A stretch of DNA of 64,000 bases from Pseudomonas gingeri (GCF_013385425.1 NZ_JACAQA010000024.1:43665-107664), one strand, 5' to 3'. Numbered from the stretch's first letter, positions 12,215-21,130 are shown. Translations and numbers: made by a program. The notes: generated from the letters alone by a model not told the origin.

Positions 12215-12649
12215 ATGAAACCTACCCTGATCGCCGCCGCGGAACTCGACCGCCTCGAAACCTGGCAGAAATACGCCAGCCATATGTGCGGGGGCTGCAT
12301 GTCCAGTTGCTGCACCTTGCCGGTGGAAGTGAAGATCAAGGACCTGATCCGCATCGGCATCGTCGACGAATTCGAGCGTGGCGACCCGCCGAAGAACATC
12401 GCCAAGCGCCTGCAGAAGGAGGGGATCGTCGAGCGCTACAACCAGAAGTCCGAGATCTTCACCTTGCAGCGCATGAGCAACAACGATTGCCTGTACCTGG
12501 ATCGCAAGTCACGGCTGTGCACCATCTACGAAAAACGTCCGGACACCTGCCGTAACCATCCAAAAATCGGGCCACGCCCGGGTTACTGCGCCTACAAGCC
12601 CAAGACCCCGGAACGCCCGGTGCCGGACAAGATGCTGTACAATTTCTGA
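12215..12649 (+). CDS. YkgJ-family cysteine cluster protein
   Basis: A 144-residue protein with a clustered set of cysteines: CGGCMSSCC near residue 25, then CLYLD, CTIYE and the DTCRNHP motif. This is the CxxC...C...C(x)nRP..C pattern of the YkgJ / UPF0153 family, which probably binds zinc or an iron-sulfur cluster. The start at MKPTLIAAAE is chosen because the frame upstream is unrelated to the family. It stands alone, divergent from glgP. The biochemical role is unknown. Confidence 0.85.
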   Translation: MKPTLIAAAELDRLETWQKYASHMCGGCMSSCCTLPVEVKIKDLIRIGIVDEFERGDPPKNIAKRLQKEGIVERYNQKSEIFTLQRMSNNDCLYLDRKSRLCTIYEKRPDTCRNHPKIGPRPGYCAYKPKTPERPVPDKMLYNF

Positions 12650-12732
12650 TCAGAGCCCTCTCACAGGAACCCTCGACACCCTGTAGAAGCCCCCATAACA
12701 AGTTGGCTTCCACAGTACCCGCTCTTGATTTT

Positions 12733-12790
12733 TTTGATTTTTACGTCAAATATTAGGCATTACCTAATCAAATTTGATGAATATCTCAAA
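12733..12790 (+). promoter_or_regulatory. Putative HipB operators in an AT-rich promoter
   Basis: Two identical dyads, TTTGA-N8-TCAAA, lie at 12733-12750 and 12773-12790, with centres exactly 40 bases apart. The second ends directly against the hipB start codon. Five-base arms with an 8-base spacer is the geometry I know for the E. coli HipB operator (TATCC-N8-GGATA). Between them are a perfect ATTAGG-N5-CCTAAT dyad (12752-12768) and the palindrome ATCAAATTTGAT (12767-12778). The surrounding 60 bases are far more AT-rich than the genome. Autorepression by HipB/HipA is inferred. Confidence 0.65.
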
Positions 12791-13045
12791 ATGCAAACCT
12801 TGCAAGAACTCGGCGAAGCCCTCGCTCAACGCAGACAAGCCCTTGGCCTGAAGCAAGGTACCGTCGCCGAACAATCCGGCATCTCCCAAGAAACCCTTTC
12901 CCGCCTGGAAAGAGGGCGTACCACCGAGTTTGGCTCACGCAAGCTGCTGGCACTGCTGGCGGTACTCGGCATGGAACTGCAATTTATCGAGGAAGGCAGT
13001 GCCGGCTCCCTGGACGAGCTGCGCAAGGAGCGCGGGGGATCATGA
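12791..13045 (+). CDS. hipB: HipB-like antitoxin, XRE-family DNA-binding protein
   Basis: An 84-residue Cro/C1-type helix-turn-helix protein. The recognition segment is GTVAEQSGISQETLSRLERG, followed by a LLALLAVLGMEL dimerisation helix, as in HipB. The ATG at 12791 fits the domain boundary; the frame stays open upstream only to a TTG, in operator DNA. There is no obvious ribosome-binding site, consistent with a short or leaderless mRNA. It overlaps hipA by 4 bases (ATGA), which couples antitoxin and toxin synthesis. It should neutralise HipA and repress the operon. It appears inserted: neither gene belongs to the core order of this locus. Confidence 0.88.
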   Translation: MQTLQELGEALAQRRQALGLKQGTVAEQSGISQETLSRLERGRTTEFGSRKLLALLAVLGMELQFIEEGSAGSLDELRKERGGS

Positions 13046-14370
13046 AACTTTCCGTCCATGTGCTGGGCCGTGAAGTCGCCACGCTCGAACAAATCGGCGA
13101 CTTCAAAAGCGTTCTCAGCTACCACACTGACGTCGCGAAACACGACTTCGTCTCCCTGACCATGCCTGTGCGCACAGAGTCCTATCTGTGGGAAGACCCG
13201 CTTCATCCGATCTTTCAGATGAACCTGCCGGAAGGCTATTTGCTGCAAGTGCTGCAAGAACAGTTCGGCCCGCATATCGGCGCCAATCCGACAGCCCTGC
13301 TCTCCGTCATTGGCCGAAACATGGTCGGGCGCCTGCAAGTGGCAGCCCCCGGGGCGACACTGAATGAGCCGGCACAGCCCATCGAAGTCAGCCAACTGCT
13401 ACAAGGTGACAACTCTGAAGAAGCCTTTGCCGAACTGGTCCGCCGGCATGCAACCAGTGGCGTTTCCGGCGTTGTTCCCAAGTTCCTCGACAGCGAGGTC
13501 GAGAAGTCCGAACTGGGACCGCACAAGAAAGGCACCCTGCTGACTCGGCGTCACCTTATCAAGGGCTCATCCAGCCAGTTGCCTTACGCGGCAATGAATG
13601 AACATCTGTGCATGCAGGTCGCCGCCAAAGTCATTCCCACGGCAAAAACCGAAATTTCTCTCGATGGGAAAGCATTGGTCGTTCACCGCTTTGATGTCGA
13701 TGAAAACGGCCATCCCTATTGGGGCATGGAGGATTTCTGTTGCCTGCTGGGCTTACGACCGGCGGCAAAATACGACACCACCTGGGAGCGGATCGCCAAG
13801 GCTGTCAGGGATCATGTCCCGGGCCCTGCACGTCTCGAGACATTCCAGCAATTGGCGGCAAGCCTCTTGCTCACCTACGCCCTGCGCAATGCCGACTGCC
13901 ACGCCAAGAACCTCGCCCTGCGCTATACAACACGCGAAGATGTCCACCTAGCCCCGGCCTACGACTGGCTGACGACAAGCGTCTATGCCGGATATGAGCG
14001 CAATCCACCGGCCATCAGCTTTGCGGGGAAAAAGACCTGGGCCCCCGGGAAGAACCTGCAGAAGTTCATCGCCACTTCATTGGGAATCCCCGCTCGCCAG
14101 CAGGGCCTGATGGTCGAACAGATCAGTGATGCCATTTCGGACACCGCCAGCGCTGTCCGCGAGGCCATGTCCAGCCACCCGCAGTTCGCCGAGATAGGGA
14201 AGCGAATGCTGCTGGCCTGGAATGAAGGCGTCATGGGACTGCATGACAAGAAAGTCTTCAGTGTCAGCGACTGGACTGCCGGAGAAGCCTTCGCAGGTCT
14301 CTCGGCCCCCGCCAAACGCTCAACCCCAAAAGAGGTCATCGGGCGATCCGAATTACTCGGCAAGCGCTGA
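13042..14370 (+). CDS. hipA: HipA-family serine/threonine kinase toxin
   Basis: A 442-residue HipA-type kinase. E. coli HipA phosphorylates glutamyl-tRNA synthetase and induces persistence; the target here is not known. The N-terminal subdomain is present (residues 1-110, with FQMNLPEGYLL). The Gly-rich SGVSGVVPKF loop follows near 140. The catalytic NADCHAKN motif carries Asp285, and the metal-binding Asp308 lies in APAYDW. All kinase motifs are intact, so it should be active. It is translationally coupled to hipB and ends before a bidirectional terminator shared with typA. Confidence 0.92.
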   Translation: MKLSVHVLGREVATLEQIGDFKSVLSYHTDVAKHDFVSLTMPVRTESYLWEDPLHPIFQMNLPEGYLLQVLQEQFGPHIGANPTALLSVIGRNMVGRLQVAAPGATLNEPAQPIEVSQLLQGDNSEEAFAELVRRHATSGVSGVVPKFLDSEVEKSELGPHKKGTLLTRRHLIKGSSSQLPYAAMNEHLCMQVAAKVIPTAKTEISLDGKALVVHRFDVDENGHPYWGMEDFCCLLGLRPAAKYDTTWERIAKAVRDHVPGPARLETFQQLAASLLLTYALRNADCHAKNLALRYTTREDVHLAPAYDWLTTSVYAGYERNPPAISFAGKKTWAPGKNLQKFIATSLGIPARQQGLMVEQISDAISDTASAVREAMSSHPQFAEIGKRMLLAWNEGVMGLHDKKVFSVSDWTAGEAFAGLSAPAKRSTPKEVIGRSELLGKR

Positions 14371-14390
14371 AGACTTTCTCGCACAAACAA

Positions 14391-14425
14391 AAACGCCCCC
14401 GACCTTGCGGTCGGGGGCGTTTTTT
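14391..14425. terminator. Bidirectional terminator between hipA and typA
   Basis: A 14-base perfect stem (14391-14404 with 14409-14422) around a TTGC loop, with A-run and T-run on either side, lies between convergent genes. Confidence 0.95.
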
Positions 14426-14445
14426 ATTCAGCCGGGGCTAAACGA

Positions 14446-16266
14446 TCAAGCCTTGGCTTTCTTGGCGGCGCGGGTACGCTCGCTTTCGTCCAGGATCTTC
14501 TTGCGAAGACGGATGGACTTCGGCGTCACTTCGCACAGCTCGTCGTCCTGGATGAATTCCAGGGCCTGTTCCAGGGTGAAGCGAACAGGTGGAACCAGGG
14601 CGATGGTTTCGTCTTTACCCGAAGCACGCATGTTGTCGAGCTTCTTACCCTTGGTAGGGTTGACGCCCAGGTCGTTGTCACGGCTGTTCAGACCAACGAT
14701 CTGGCCACCGTAGATTTCCTGGCCGTGTTCAACGAACAGCTTGCCACGAGCCTGCAGGGTTTCCAGCGAGTAGGTCAGGGCCTTGCCGGTTTCAACCGAA
14801 ACCAGTACGCCGTTCTGACGGCCGGACATGTCGCCGGACTTCATCACGTCGTAACGATCGAAGATCGAGGTCAGGATGCCGCCACCGGAGGTCAGGGTCA
14901 GGAACTCGTTACGGAAACCGATCAGGCCACGCGCCGGGATGTTGTACTCAAGGCGCACACGGCCCTTGCCATCCGGAACCATGTTGGTCAGGTCGCCTTT
15001 ACGCAGACCCATTTGCTCCATGATCGCGCCTTGCGACTCTTCCGGCAGGTCGATGGTGACGTTTTCGTACGGTTCGTGCTTCACGCCGTCAACCTGACGG
15101 ATGATCACTTCCGGACGGCCCACGCCCATTTCGAAGCCTTCGCGACGCATGGTTTCGATCAGTACCGAGAGGTGCAGCTCACCACGGCCGGAAACCTTGA
15201 ACTTGTCGGCCGAGTCGCCTTCTTCAACGCGCAGTGCCACGTTGTACAGCAGCTCTTTGTCCAGACGTTCCTTGATGTTACGGCTGGTGACGAACTTGCC
15301 TTCTTTACCGCAGAACGGCGAATCGTTGACCTGGAAGGTCATGGATACGGTCGGCTCGTCAACGGTCAGCGGTTTCATCGCTTCGACGTTCAGTGGGTCG
15401 CACAGGGTGTCCGAGATGAACAGTTGGTCGAAGCCGCTGATGCAGACGATGTCGCCGGCGGAAGCTTCTTCAACGTCGATGCGGTGCAGGCCGTGGTGAC
15501 CCATCAGCTTCAGGATACGACCGTTGCGGCGCTTGCCGTCAGCGTCGATGGCCACAACCGGGGTGTTCGGCTTGACGCGACCACGAGCGATACGGCCAAC
15601 GCCGATCACACCCAGGAAGCTGTTGTAGTCCAGTGCGGAGATCTGCATCTGGAACGGACCGTCACGGTCGACTTTCGGCGCCGGAACGTGATCCACGACC
15701 GCCTGGTACAGCGGGGTCATGTCTTCGGCCATCTCGTTGTGGTCCAGACCGGCGATACCGTTCAGGGCCGAGGCATAGACGACTTGGAAGTCCAGCTGTT
15801 CTTCGGTGGCGCCAAGGTTGTCGAACAGGTCGAAGATCTGGTCCAGAACCCAGTCCGGACGCGCGCCTGGACGGTCGACCTTGTTGATCACCACGATTGG
15901 ACGCAGGCCGGCTTCGAACGCCTTCTTGGTCACGAAACGGGTTTGCGGCATAGGGCCGTCTTGAGCGTCAACCAGCAGCAGAACGGAGTCGACCATCGAC
16001 ATTACGCGTTCAACTTCGCCGCCGAAGTCGGCGTGGCCCGGGGTGTCCACGATGTTGATGTGGTAGCCGTTCCAGTTGATGGCGGTGTTTTTCGCCAGAA
16101 TGGTAATACCGCGCTCTTTCTCCTGGTCGTTGGAGTCCATCACGCGCTCGTCGTTGAGCTCGTTGCGCTCCAGGGTGCCGGATTGACGCAAGAGTTTGTC
16201 TACCAGGGTGGTCTTACCATGGTCAACGTGAGCAATGATGGCGATGTTGCGTAGATTTTCGATCAC
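14446..16266 (-). CDS. typA: Translational GTPase TypA/BipA
   Basis: A ribosome-binding GTPase of the elongation factor family, involved in ribosome assembly and stress or virulence responses. It is 606 residues, the usual length. The G1 loop AHVDHGKTTLVDKLL is at about residues 14-28, and DTPGHADFGGEVERV (G3) and NKVDRPGARP (G4) are intact. The C-terminal TypA-specific domain ends in a Lys/Arg-rich tail. It is a single-gene unit on the minus strand, with thiI upstream of it on the same strand across 139 bases. Confidence 0.97.
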   Translation of the reverse strand: MIENLRNIAIIAHVDHGKTTLVDKLLRQSGTLERNELNDERVMDSNDQEKERGITILAKNTAINWNGYHINIVDTPGHADFGGEVERVMSMVDSVLLLVDAQDGPMPQTRFVTKKAFEAGLRPIVVINKVDRPGARPDWVLDQIFDLFDNLGATEEQLDFQVVYASALNGIAGLDHNEMAEDMTPLYQAVVDHVPAPKVDRDGPFQMQISALDYNSFLGVIGVGRIARGRVKPNTPVVAIDADGKRRNGRILKLMGHHGLHRIDVEEASAGDIVCISGFDQLFISDTLCDPLNVEAMKPLTVDEPTVSMTFQVNDSPFCGKEGKFVTSRNIKERLDKELLYNVALRVEEGDSADKFKVSGRGELHLSVLIETMRREGFEMGVGRPEVIIRQVDGVKHEPYENVTIDLPEESQGAIMEQMGLRKGDLTNMVPDGKGRVRLEYNIPARGLIGFRNEFLTLTSGGGILTSIFDRYDVMKSGDMSGRQNGVLVSVETGKALTYSLETLQARGKLFVEHGQEIYGGQIVGLNSRDNDLGVNPTKGKKLDNMRASGKDETIALVPPVRFTLEQALEFIQDDELCEVTPKSIRLRKKILDESERTRAAKKAKA

Positions 16267-16405
16267 TTGTGTATCTCGATCAGAGGATTCGGTGTGCTGA
16301 CAGGTCGTGGCAGCGATTAACAGTAGAGTCAGGCCTAGCCGTTACAGCTTGACGGCAGAGTCGGGGGGCCGGTGACGCAGGCCACAGGCAAACAGCCCCG
16401 GGCTC

Positions 16406-17860
16406 TTAGCTCGGTCGATAAACGCGCACATTGGCATGCCCCTCACTGAGCAAATGGTGGGCATGCAGGCGACTCATCACGCCTTTGTCGCAATACAACA
16501 GGTACTGGCGAGTAGGGTCCAGTTCCTTGAAACGAGCGTTCAAAGCATAAAACGGCATCGCTTGTACCTCGATGCCAGCGATCACCAGCGGGTCATCTTC
16601 CTGAGCATCCGGGTGACGGATGTCGATCACGATATGACCGGCCAGCGCCTCGCTGACTTCTTCAATCTGCAAATCCTGGCCCAATTCGTCGATCACCCGA
16701 TCGATCGGCACCAGTTTGGCCCGCTCGAGCGCCCGCTCGAGAATCGCCATGTCGAACTGTTGTTCTTCGTACTCCACGCGGTTGCGTTTGGCGTGGGTCT
16801 TGGGGTTCACCGAAATGACCCCGCAATATTCCGGCATGTGCCTGGCGAAATCCGCCGTGCCGATCTCGGTCGCCAGGTCGATGATGTCCTGCTTGTGGCT
16901 GGCGATCAGCGGGCGAATCACCAGCTTCTCGGTCACACAGTCGATCACCGACAGGTTCGGCAGCGTCTGGCTGGATACCTGGGAGATCGCCTCGCCGGTG
17001 ACCAGCGCGCCGATCTCCAGGCGATCGGCCATGACGGTAGCAGCGCGCAACATCATACGCTTCAATACTACGCCCATATGACTGTTATCGACTTTGCCGA
17101 GAATTTCTCCCAGCACTTCCTCGAACGGCACGCTGACAAACAGCACCCGCTGGGAGCTGCCGTACTTCTTCCAGAGGAAGTGAGCGACTTCCATCACCCC
17201 CAGCTCGTGGGCGCGGCCACCGAGATTGAAGAAGCAGAAATGGCTCATCAGGCCGCGGCGCATCATCTGATAGGCGGCCACGGTGGAGTCGAAACCGCCG
17301 GACATCAGCACCAGGGTCTGCTCGATGGAACCCAGCGGGTAGCCGCCCAGGCCATTGTGCTGGCTGTGGATAACAAACAACCGTTGGTCGCGAATTTCCA
17401 TCCGCACTTCGATTTCCGGCTCTTTGAGGGAAATCCCGGCGGCATTGCACTGTCGGCGCAACTGGCTGCCGACGTATTTCTCCACATCCATGGAGCTGAA
17501 ACTGTGCTTGCCGGCGCGCTTGCAACGCACCGAAAAAATCTTCCCGGGCAGGGCCTCGCCGAAGTGCTCTTTGCACTGGGCGGTGATCTCGTCGAAGTCA
17601 CCCAGCGGGTATTCGTCGACCTGCAGGAAATGCGCGATGCCCGGCATGCAGCACAGGCGCTCGGTCAGTTCCTGCAGGGCCTTGGGCTCGCTCAGCGCGG
17701 TTTCCAGCTCGAGATTGTCCCACACGCCGTTCACCACCACGTTCGGGTCCAGGTCACGGAGCACGGTACGGATGTTCTTGGCCAGCTGGCGGATGAATTT
17801 CATCCGGACAGGGCGGCTTTTAATGGTGATTTCGGGGAAGACTTTTACGATAAGTTTCAT
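16406..17860 (-). CDS. thiI: tRNA 4-thiouridine synthase ThiI with rhodanese domain
   Basis: Transfers sulfur to U8 of tRNA and, in many bacteria, to ThiS for thiazole synthesis. It has 484 residues: an N-terminal ferredoxin-like and THUMP region, an adenylating PP-loop (LMSGGFDSTVAAYQM), and a C-terminal rhodanese domain. The persulfide-bearing cysteine is in YLLYCDKGVMSR, and the partner cysteine of the disulfide is in EYCGVISVNPKTHAKR. The start at MKLIVKVFPEIT matches the family; the frame is open 21 codons further upstream. It is divergent from glnA and shares its regulatory region. Confidence 0.96.
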   Translation of the reverse strand: MKLIVKVFPEITIKSRPVRMKFIRQLAKNIRTVLRDLDPNVVVNGVWDNLELETALSEPKALQELTERLCCMPGIAHFLQVDEYPLGDFDEITAQCKEHFGEALPGKIFSVRCKRAGKHSFSSMDVEKYVGSQLRRQCNAAGISLKEPEIEVRMEIRDQRLFVIHSQHNGLGGYPLGSIEQTLVLMSGGFDSTVAAYQMMRRGLMSHFCFFNLGGRAHELGVMEVAHFLWKKYGSSQRVLFVSVPFEEVLGEILGKVDNSHMGVVLKRMMLRAATVMADRLEIGALVTGEAISQVSSQTLPNLSVIDCVTEKLVIRPLIASHKQDIIDLATEIGTADFARHMPEYCGVISVNPKTHAKRNRVEYEEQQFDMAILERALERAKLVPIDRVIDELGQDLQIEEVSEALAGHIVIDIRHPDAQEDDPLVIAGIEVQAMPFYALNARFKELDPTRQYLLYCDKGVMSRLHAHHLLSEGHANVRVYRPS

Positions 17861-17957
17861 GAAAACAGCGCGCGAAGGGCCGGCCGAAAAAGGGGGGCGC
17901 GGATTATAGCGGAAATTGCTCAAGGTTTAACCAGTTATTGTGCAGATGGTTTTGCAC

Positions 17958-18003
17958 GCACCAAAACAGGTCGTCGTCGATTATTTTAGATCCAAAATGG
18001 TGC
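17958..18003 (+). promoter_or_regulatory. Two NtrC-like enhancer sites upstream of glnA
   Basis: Matches to the NtrC box (GCAC-N5-type dyad with GGTGC): GCACCAAAACAGGTC at 17958-17972 (imperfect) and GATCCAAAATGGTGC at 17989-18003 (better). Relative to the start predicted from the sigma-54 element, their centres are at about -138 and -107. That nearly equals the -140/-108 arrangement known for E. coli glnAp2. The spacing (31 bases, about three helical turns) supports cooperative NtrC binding. Confidence 0.65.
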
Positions 18004-18076
18004 GACAAACGCCCGAAAATTCTCCTATGCTCGCTGCAACGCGTGAGATTGGGGCAAAAAACCCATCACGGGGCAC

Positions 18077-18092
18077 TGGCATGCAATTTGCT
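18077..18092 (+). promoter_or_regulatory. Sigma-54 promoter of glnA
   Basis: TGGCATG-N4-TTGCT has the invariant GG at 18078-18079 and GC at 18090-18091, 10 bases apart. It predicts a transcript start near 18103 and a leader of about 89 bases. Confidence 0.85.
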
Positions 18093-18191
18093 CTCTTGTG
18101 AGGCAGGTTGCCTTGGCCGATATTCGCGCCGGCATCACCACTCTTTCAGGGCTAACTCCACTACCCAGCCCGAAGCCACCCGGAGGACACC

Positions 18192-19598
18192 ATGTCGAAG
18201 TCGGTTCAACTCATCAAAGATCATGACGTTAAATGGATTGATCTGCGCTTCACTGACACCAAAGGCACTCAGCACCACGTGACCATGCCGGCCCGTGATG
18301 CACTGGATGACGAATTCTTCGAAATCGGCAAAATGTTCGACGGCTCCTCCATCTCCGGGTGGAAAGGCATCGAAGCCTCCGACATGATCCTGATGCCGGA
18401 CGACAGCACCGCCGTACTCGACCCGTTCACCGAAGAGCCGACCCTGATCCTGGTCTGCGACGTGATCGAGCCTTCGACCATGCAGGGCTATGACCGCGAC
18501 CCACGTGCGATCGCCCGTCGCGCCGAGGAATACCTGAAGTCGACCGGTATCGGCGACACCGCTTTCTTCGGCCCTGAGCCTGAGTTCTTCATCTTCGATT
18601 CGGTCAAGTTCAAGTCCGACATCTCCGGCTCCATGTTCAAGATCTTCTCCGAACAAGGTTCGTGGATGTCCGACCAGGACGTGGAAGGCGGTAACAAAGG
18701 CCACCGTCCAGGTATCAAAGGCGGCTACTTCCCGGTTCCACCGTTCGACCACGACCACGAAATCCGTACCTCCATGTGCAACGCACTGGAAGAGATGGGC
18801 CAGACCGTCGAAGTTCACCACCACGAAGTGGCAACTGCCGGCCAGAACGAAATCGGTGTGAAGTTCAACACCCTGGTCAACAAGGCTGACGAAGTCCAGA
18901 CCCTGAAGTACTGCGTACACAACGTGGCAGACGCCTACGGCCGTACCGCGACCTTCATGCCAAAACCGCTGTACGGCGATAACGGCTCGGGTATGCACGT
19001 TCACATGTCCATCTCCAAAGATGGCAAGAACACCTTCGCTGGCGAAGGTTATGCCGGCCTGTCCGACACCGCCCTGTACTTCATCGGCGGCATCATCAAG
19101 CACGGTAAGGCCCTGAACGGCTTCACCAACCCGTCGACCAACTCCTACAAGCGTCTGGTCCCAGGCTTCGAAGCGCCGGTAATGCTGGCCTACTCGGCAC
19201 GCAACCGTTCCGCCTCGATCCGTATTCCTTACGTCAACAGCCCCAAGGCTCGTCGTATCGAAGCACGCTTCCCGGATCCGGCTGCCAACCCTTACCTGGC
19301 CTTCGCCGCACTGATGATGGCCGGCCTGGACGGTATCCAGAACAAGATCCACCCTGGCGACGCTGCTGACAAAAACCTGTATGACCTGCCGCCTGAAGAG
19401 GCCAAAGAGATTCCACAGGTGTGCGGTAGCCTGAAAGAAGCCCTGGAAGAGCTGGACAAAGGCCGTGCGTTCCTGACCAAAGGCGGCGTTTTCAGCGACG
19501 ACTTCATCGATGCCTACATCGAGCTGAAAAGCGAAGAAGAAATCAAAGTACGCACCTTCGTACACCCACTGGAATACGAGCTGTACTACAGCTGCTGA
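18192..19598 (+). CDS. glnA: Type I glutamine synthetase
   Basis: Makes glutamine from glutamate, ammonia and ATP, the main ammonium assimilation step under nitrogen limitation. The 468 residues match the dodecameric GSI-beta class. The adenylylation site is Tyr397 in KNLYDLPPEE, the same position as in E. coli, so GlnE control is expected. The metal and substrate motifs FDGSSISGWK, GPEPEFF and GSGMHVHMS are intact. A strong GGAGG ribosome-binding site precedes the ATG. Control by NtrC and sigma-54 is indicated by the upstream sites. Unlike enteric bacteria, ntrBC is not directly downstream but about 3 kb away. Confidence 0.98.
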   Translation: MSKSVQLIKDHDVKWIDLRFTDTKGTQHHVTMPARDALDDEFFEIGKMFDGSSISGWKGIEASDMILMPDDSTAVLDPFTEEPTLILVCDVIEPSTMQGYDRDPRAIARRAEEYLKSTGIGDTAFFGPEPEFFIFDSVKFKSDISGSMFKIFSEQGSWMSDQDVEGGNKGHRPGIKGGYFPVPPFDHDHEIRTSMCNALEEMGQTVEVHHHEVATAGQNEIGVKFNTLVNKADEVQTLKYCVHNVADAYGRTATFMPKPLYGDNGSGMHVHMSISKDGKNTFAGEGYAGLSDTALYFIGGIIKHGKALNGFTNPSTNSYKRLVPGFEAPVMLAYSARNRSASIRIPYVNSPKARRIEARFPDPAANPYLAFAALMMAGLDGIQNKIHPGDAADKNLYDLPPEEAKEIPQVCGSLKEALEELDKGRAFLTKGGVFSDDFIDAYIELKSEEEIKVRTFVHPLEYELYYSC

Positions 19599-19628
19599 TC
19601 CGGTAGCGCTCGCGCAAGCGGCGTAACG

Positions 19629-19654
19629 AAAGGCCACCTTCGGGTGGCCTTTTT
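19629..19654 (+). terminator. glnA terminator
   Basis: Ten-base arms (AAAGGCCACC / GGTGGCCTTT) around a TTCG tetraloop, running into five Ts. Confidence 0.95.
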
Positions 19655-19725
19655 CATGGGCAGAAATCGAGAATTCTTGAAACGTTTCCAGACTGGCAGG
19701 ACGCTGTGGAGCGGCGTTAACTAGG

Positions 19726-19775
19726 GGCTCCCGACCTTGTGACGGGAACCACAGGCACCGCGCGTGGCGCGCGGT
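19726..19775 (+). other. Two hairpins in the leader of the cupin gene
   Basis: An 8-base near-perfect stem (19726-19733 with 19743-19750) is followed by a perfect one, ACCGCGCG-TGG-CGCGCGGT (19757-19775). They lie 29 bases before the cupin start codon. No T-run follows. They could be leader structures or operators. Confidence 0.45.
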
Positions 19776-19803
19776 ACAAGGACGTTAACCTGGAAGCCAG
19801 CAC

Positions 19804-20190
19804 ATGACCCCGATCTCCACATCCAATGCACAAACCCCACCCCAACCCAGCGCCCAAGTGCTGCTGCGCAGCACCAGCTCCTGGGATGGCACGCCCTACG
19901 AACGCTATCCCGAAGGACCACCGGAACTGACCTTGTTGCAGGTCAATATTCCGGCCGATACCGAGTTGGGCTGGCACCTCCACCCGATTCCCAGCGCCGC
20001 CTACATCCTCTCGGGCGAAGTGTGGGTCGAGACCCGGGAAGGGGGCCACAACACCCACCTGAAACAGGGCGACACAATAGCCGCCCTGGTCAACATCCAG
20101 CACCGCGCCAAGACCGGCGCGGTTCCGGTGGACCTGTTGGTGTTCTACGCCGGCACCGAGGGCGTGCCGCTCTCGGTATCGGACCTCTGA
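19804..20190 (+). CDS. Cupin domain protein
   Basis: A 128-residue single-domain cupin. Motif 1 reads GWHLHPIPSAAYILSGE: the two histidines are present, but the usual glutamate ligand between the HxH and the YILSGE part is replaced. Motif 2 holds a single histidine (NIQHRAKTG). The protein may thus bind metal weakly, or bind a ligand without metal. A GGAAG ribosome-binding site precedes the ATG. It lies alone between glnA and a REP block. The substrate is unknown. Confidence 0.82.
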   Translation: MTPISTSNAQTPPQPSAQVLLRSTSSWDGTPYERYPEGPPELTLLQVNIPADTELGWHLHPIPSAAYILSGEVWVETREGGHNTHLKQGDTIAALVNIQHRAKTGAVPVDLLVFYAGTEGVPLSVSDL

Positions 20191-20193
20191 CAT

Positions 20194-20333
20194 AGCTCCT
20201 ACAGATTTTTGCCGAACACAAAATGTGCATTAAACACTGAACTGTAGGAGCAAGGCTTGTCGGGACGCCGCACCGCCGCGAAGGGGGCCTCAAGATCGCT
20301 AAAAGCTTCGCGGGCAAGCCCTGCTCCTACAGG
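20194..20333. repeat. REP cluster: one truncated and two full elements
   Basis: Partial REP (GCTCCTACAG, 20196-20205), then CTGTAGGAGCAAGGCTTG... at 20242-20284 with a diverged stem, then an inverted copy at 20304-20333. The block starts only a few bases after the cupin stop codon. Confidence 0.85.
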
Positions 20334-20477
20334 TATTGTGGTGTTTTCAAGATCCCACGCCACGAATGGCCTCCCGGGACACACCGACATCTTTTTCATG
20401 AAAAGAAACTGGCGCCTGGCCGCGCTTGTGACGTTTACTCAGGGCCCTGTGCCCACCCTCTGGACGAAGCCCGCTCC

Positions 20478-21047
20478 ATGTACCTGACAAAACGCCTTGC
20501 CAGCCCGCTGCTGCTTATTCTCCTCAGCACCGGTGCCTTCGCCGAAACCCCGAAGCCCACACCCGCCCCCGCGTCCCTGGCACCCTTGCTCCAGGCCGTG
20601 AGCGAACGCCTGGAGATCGCCGATCAGGTCGCGTTGACCAAATGGGACAGCGGCAAGCCGATCCAGGACAGCCCGCGCGAGCAGCAAGTCATCGCCAATG
20701 CCGCGCAGGAAGCCGCCACCTACCAGCTCAAGCCTGAAGACGTCAGCCAGTTCCTCGCCGCCCAGATCGAAGCCAACAAGCTGGTGCAATACGCCCTGCT
20801 GGCCAAGTGGCACGCCGCGGGCAAGGCCCCGACCATCGCCCGCCCCGACCTGGTCAAGCAGATCCGCCCGGCCCTTGATCAACTGCAAGTGCGCCTTCTG
20901 CAGCATTACGCCGCCTTCGCCGCCTCCCGGCAGGACCCGCAATGCCCGACCTGGCTGGCCCAGGAGCGCCAGGTCCTGAGCACCGACGAGATCCATGACC
21001 TGGCGCTGATTCGCGCCGTGGGCGAGTTGTGCCTCAGCGGGCGCTGA
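20478..21047 (+). CDS. Secreted chorismate mutase, AroQ gamma class
   Basis: A 189-residue all-helical enzyme with a cleavable signal peptide (MYLTKRLASPLLLILLSTGA, cleavage after AFA), so it should act in the periplasm. It would convert chorismate to prephenate. The mature part carries the AroQ pattern SERLEIADQVALTKWDSGKP near residue 40 and the AAQIEANKLVQYALLAKWH helix, plus the C-terminal extension with two cysteines found in periplasmic *AroQ proteins. The physiological role of secreted chorismate mutases is unclear. Its place between glnA and ntrBC suggests no direct link to nitrogen control. Confidence 0.87.
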   Translation: MYLTKRLASPLLLILLSTGAFAETPKPTPAPASLAPLLQAVSERLEIADQVALTKWDSGKPIQDSPREQQVIANAAQEAATYQLKPEDVSQFLAAQIEANKLVQYALLAKWHAAGKAPTIARPDLVKQIRPALDQLQVRLLQHYAAFAASRQDPQCPTWLAQERQVLSTDEIHDLALIRAVGELCLSGR

Positions 21048-21130
21048 AGCCGTTGAAGGTTGTGCTCTATGCTGACACCCTGAAGCACCTGGGCGGGATG
21101 TCAGCGCCAGGACCACTATCGGGAGCGCCC

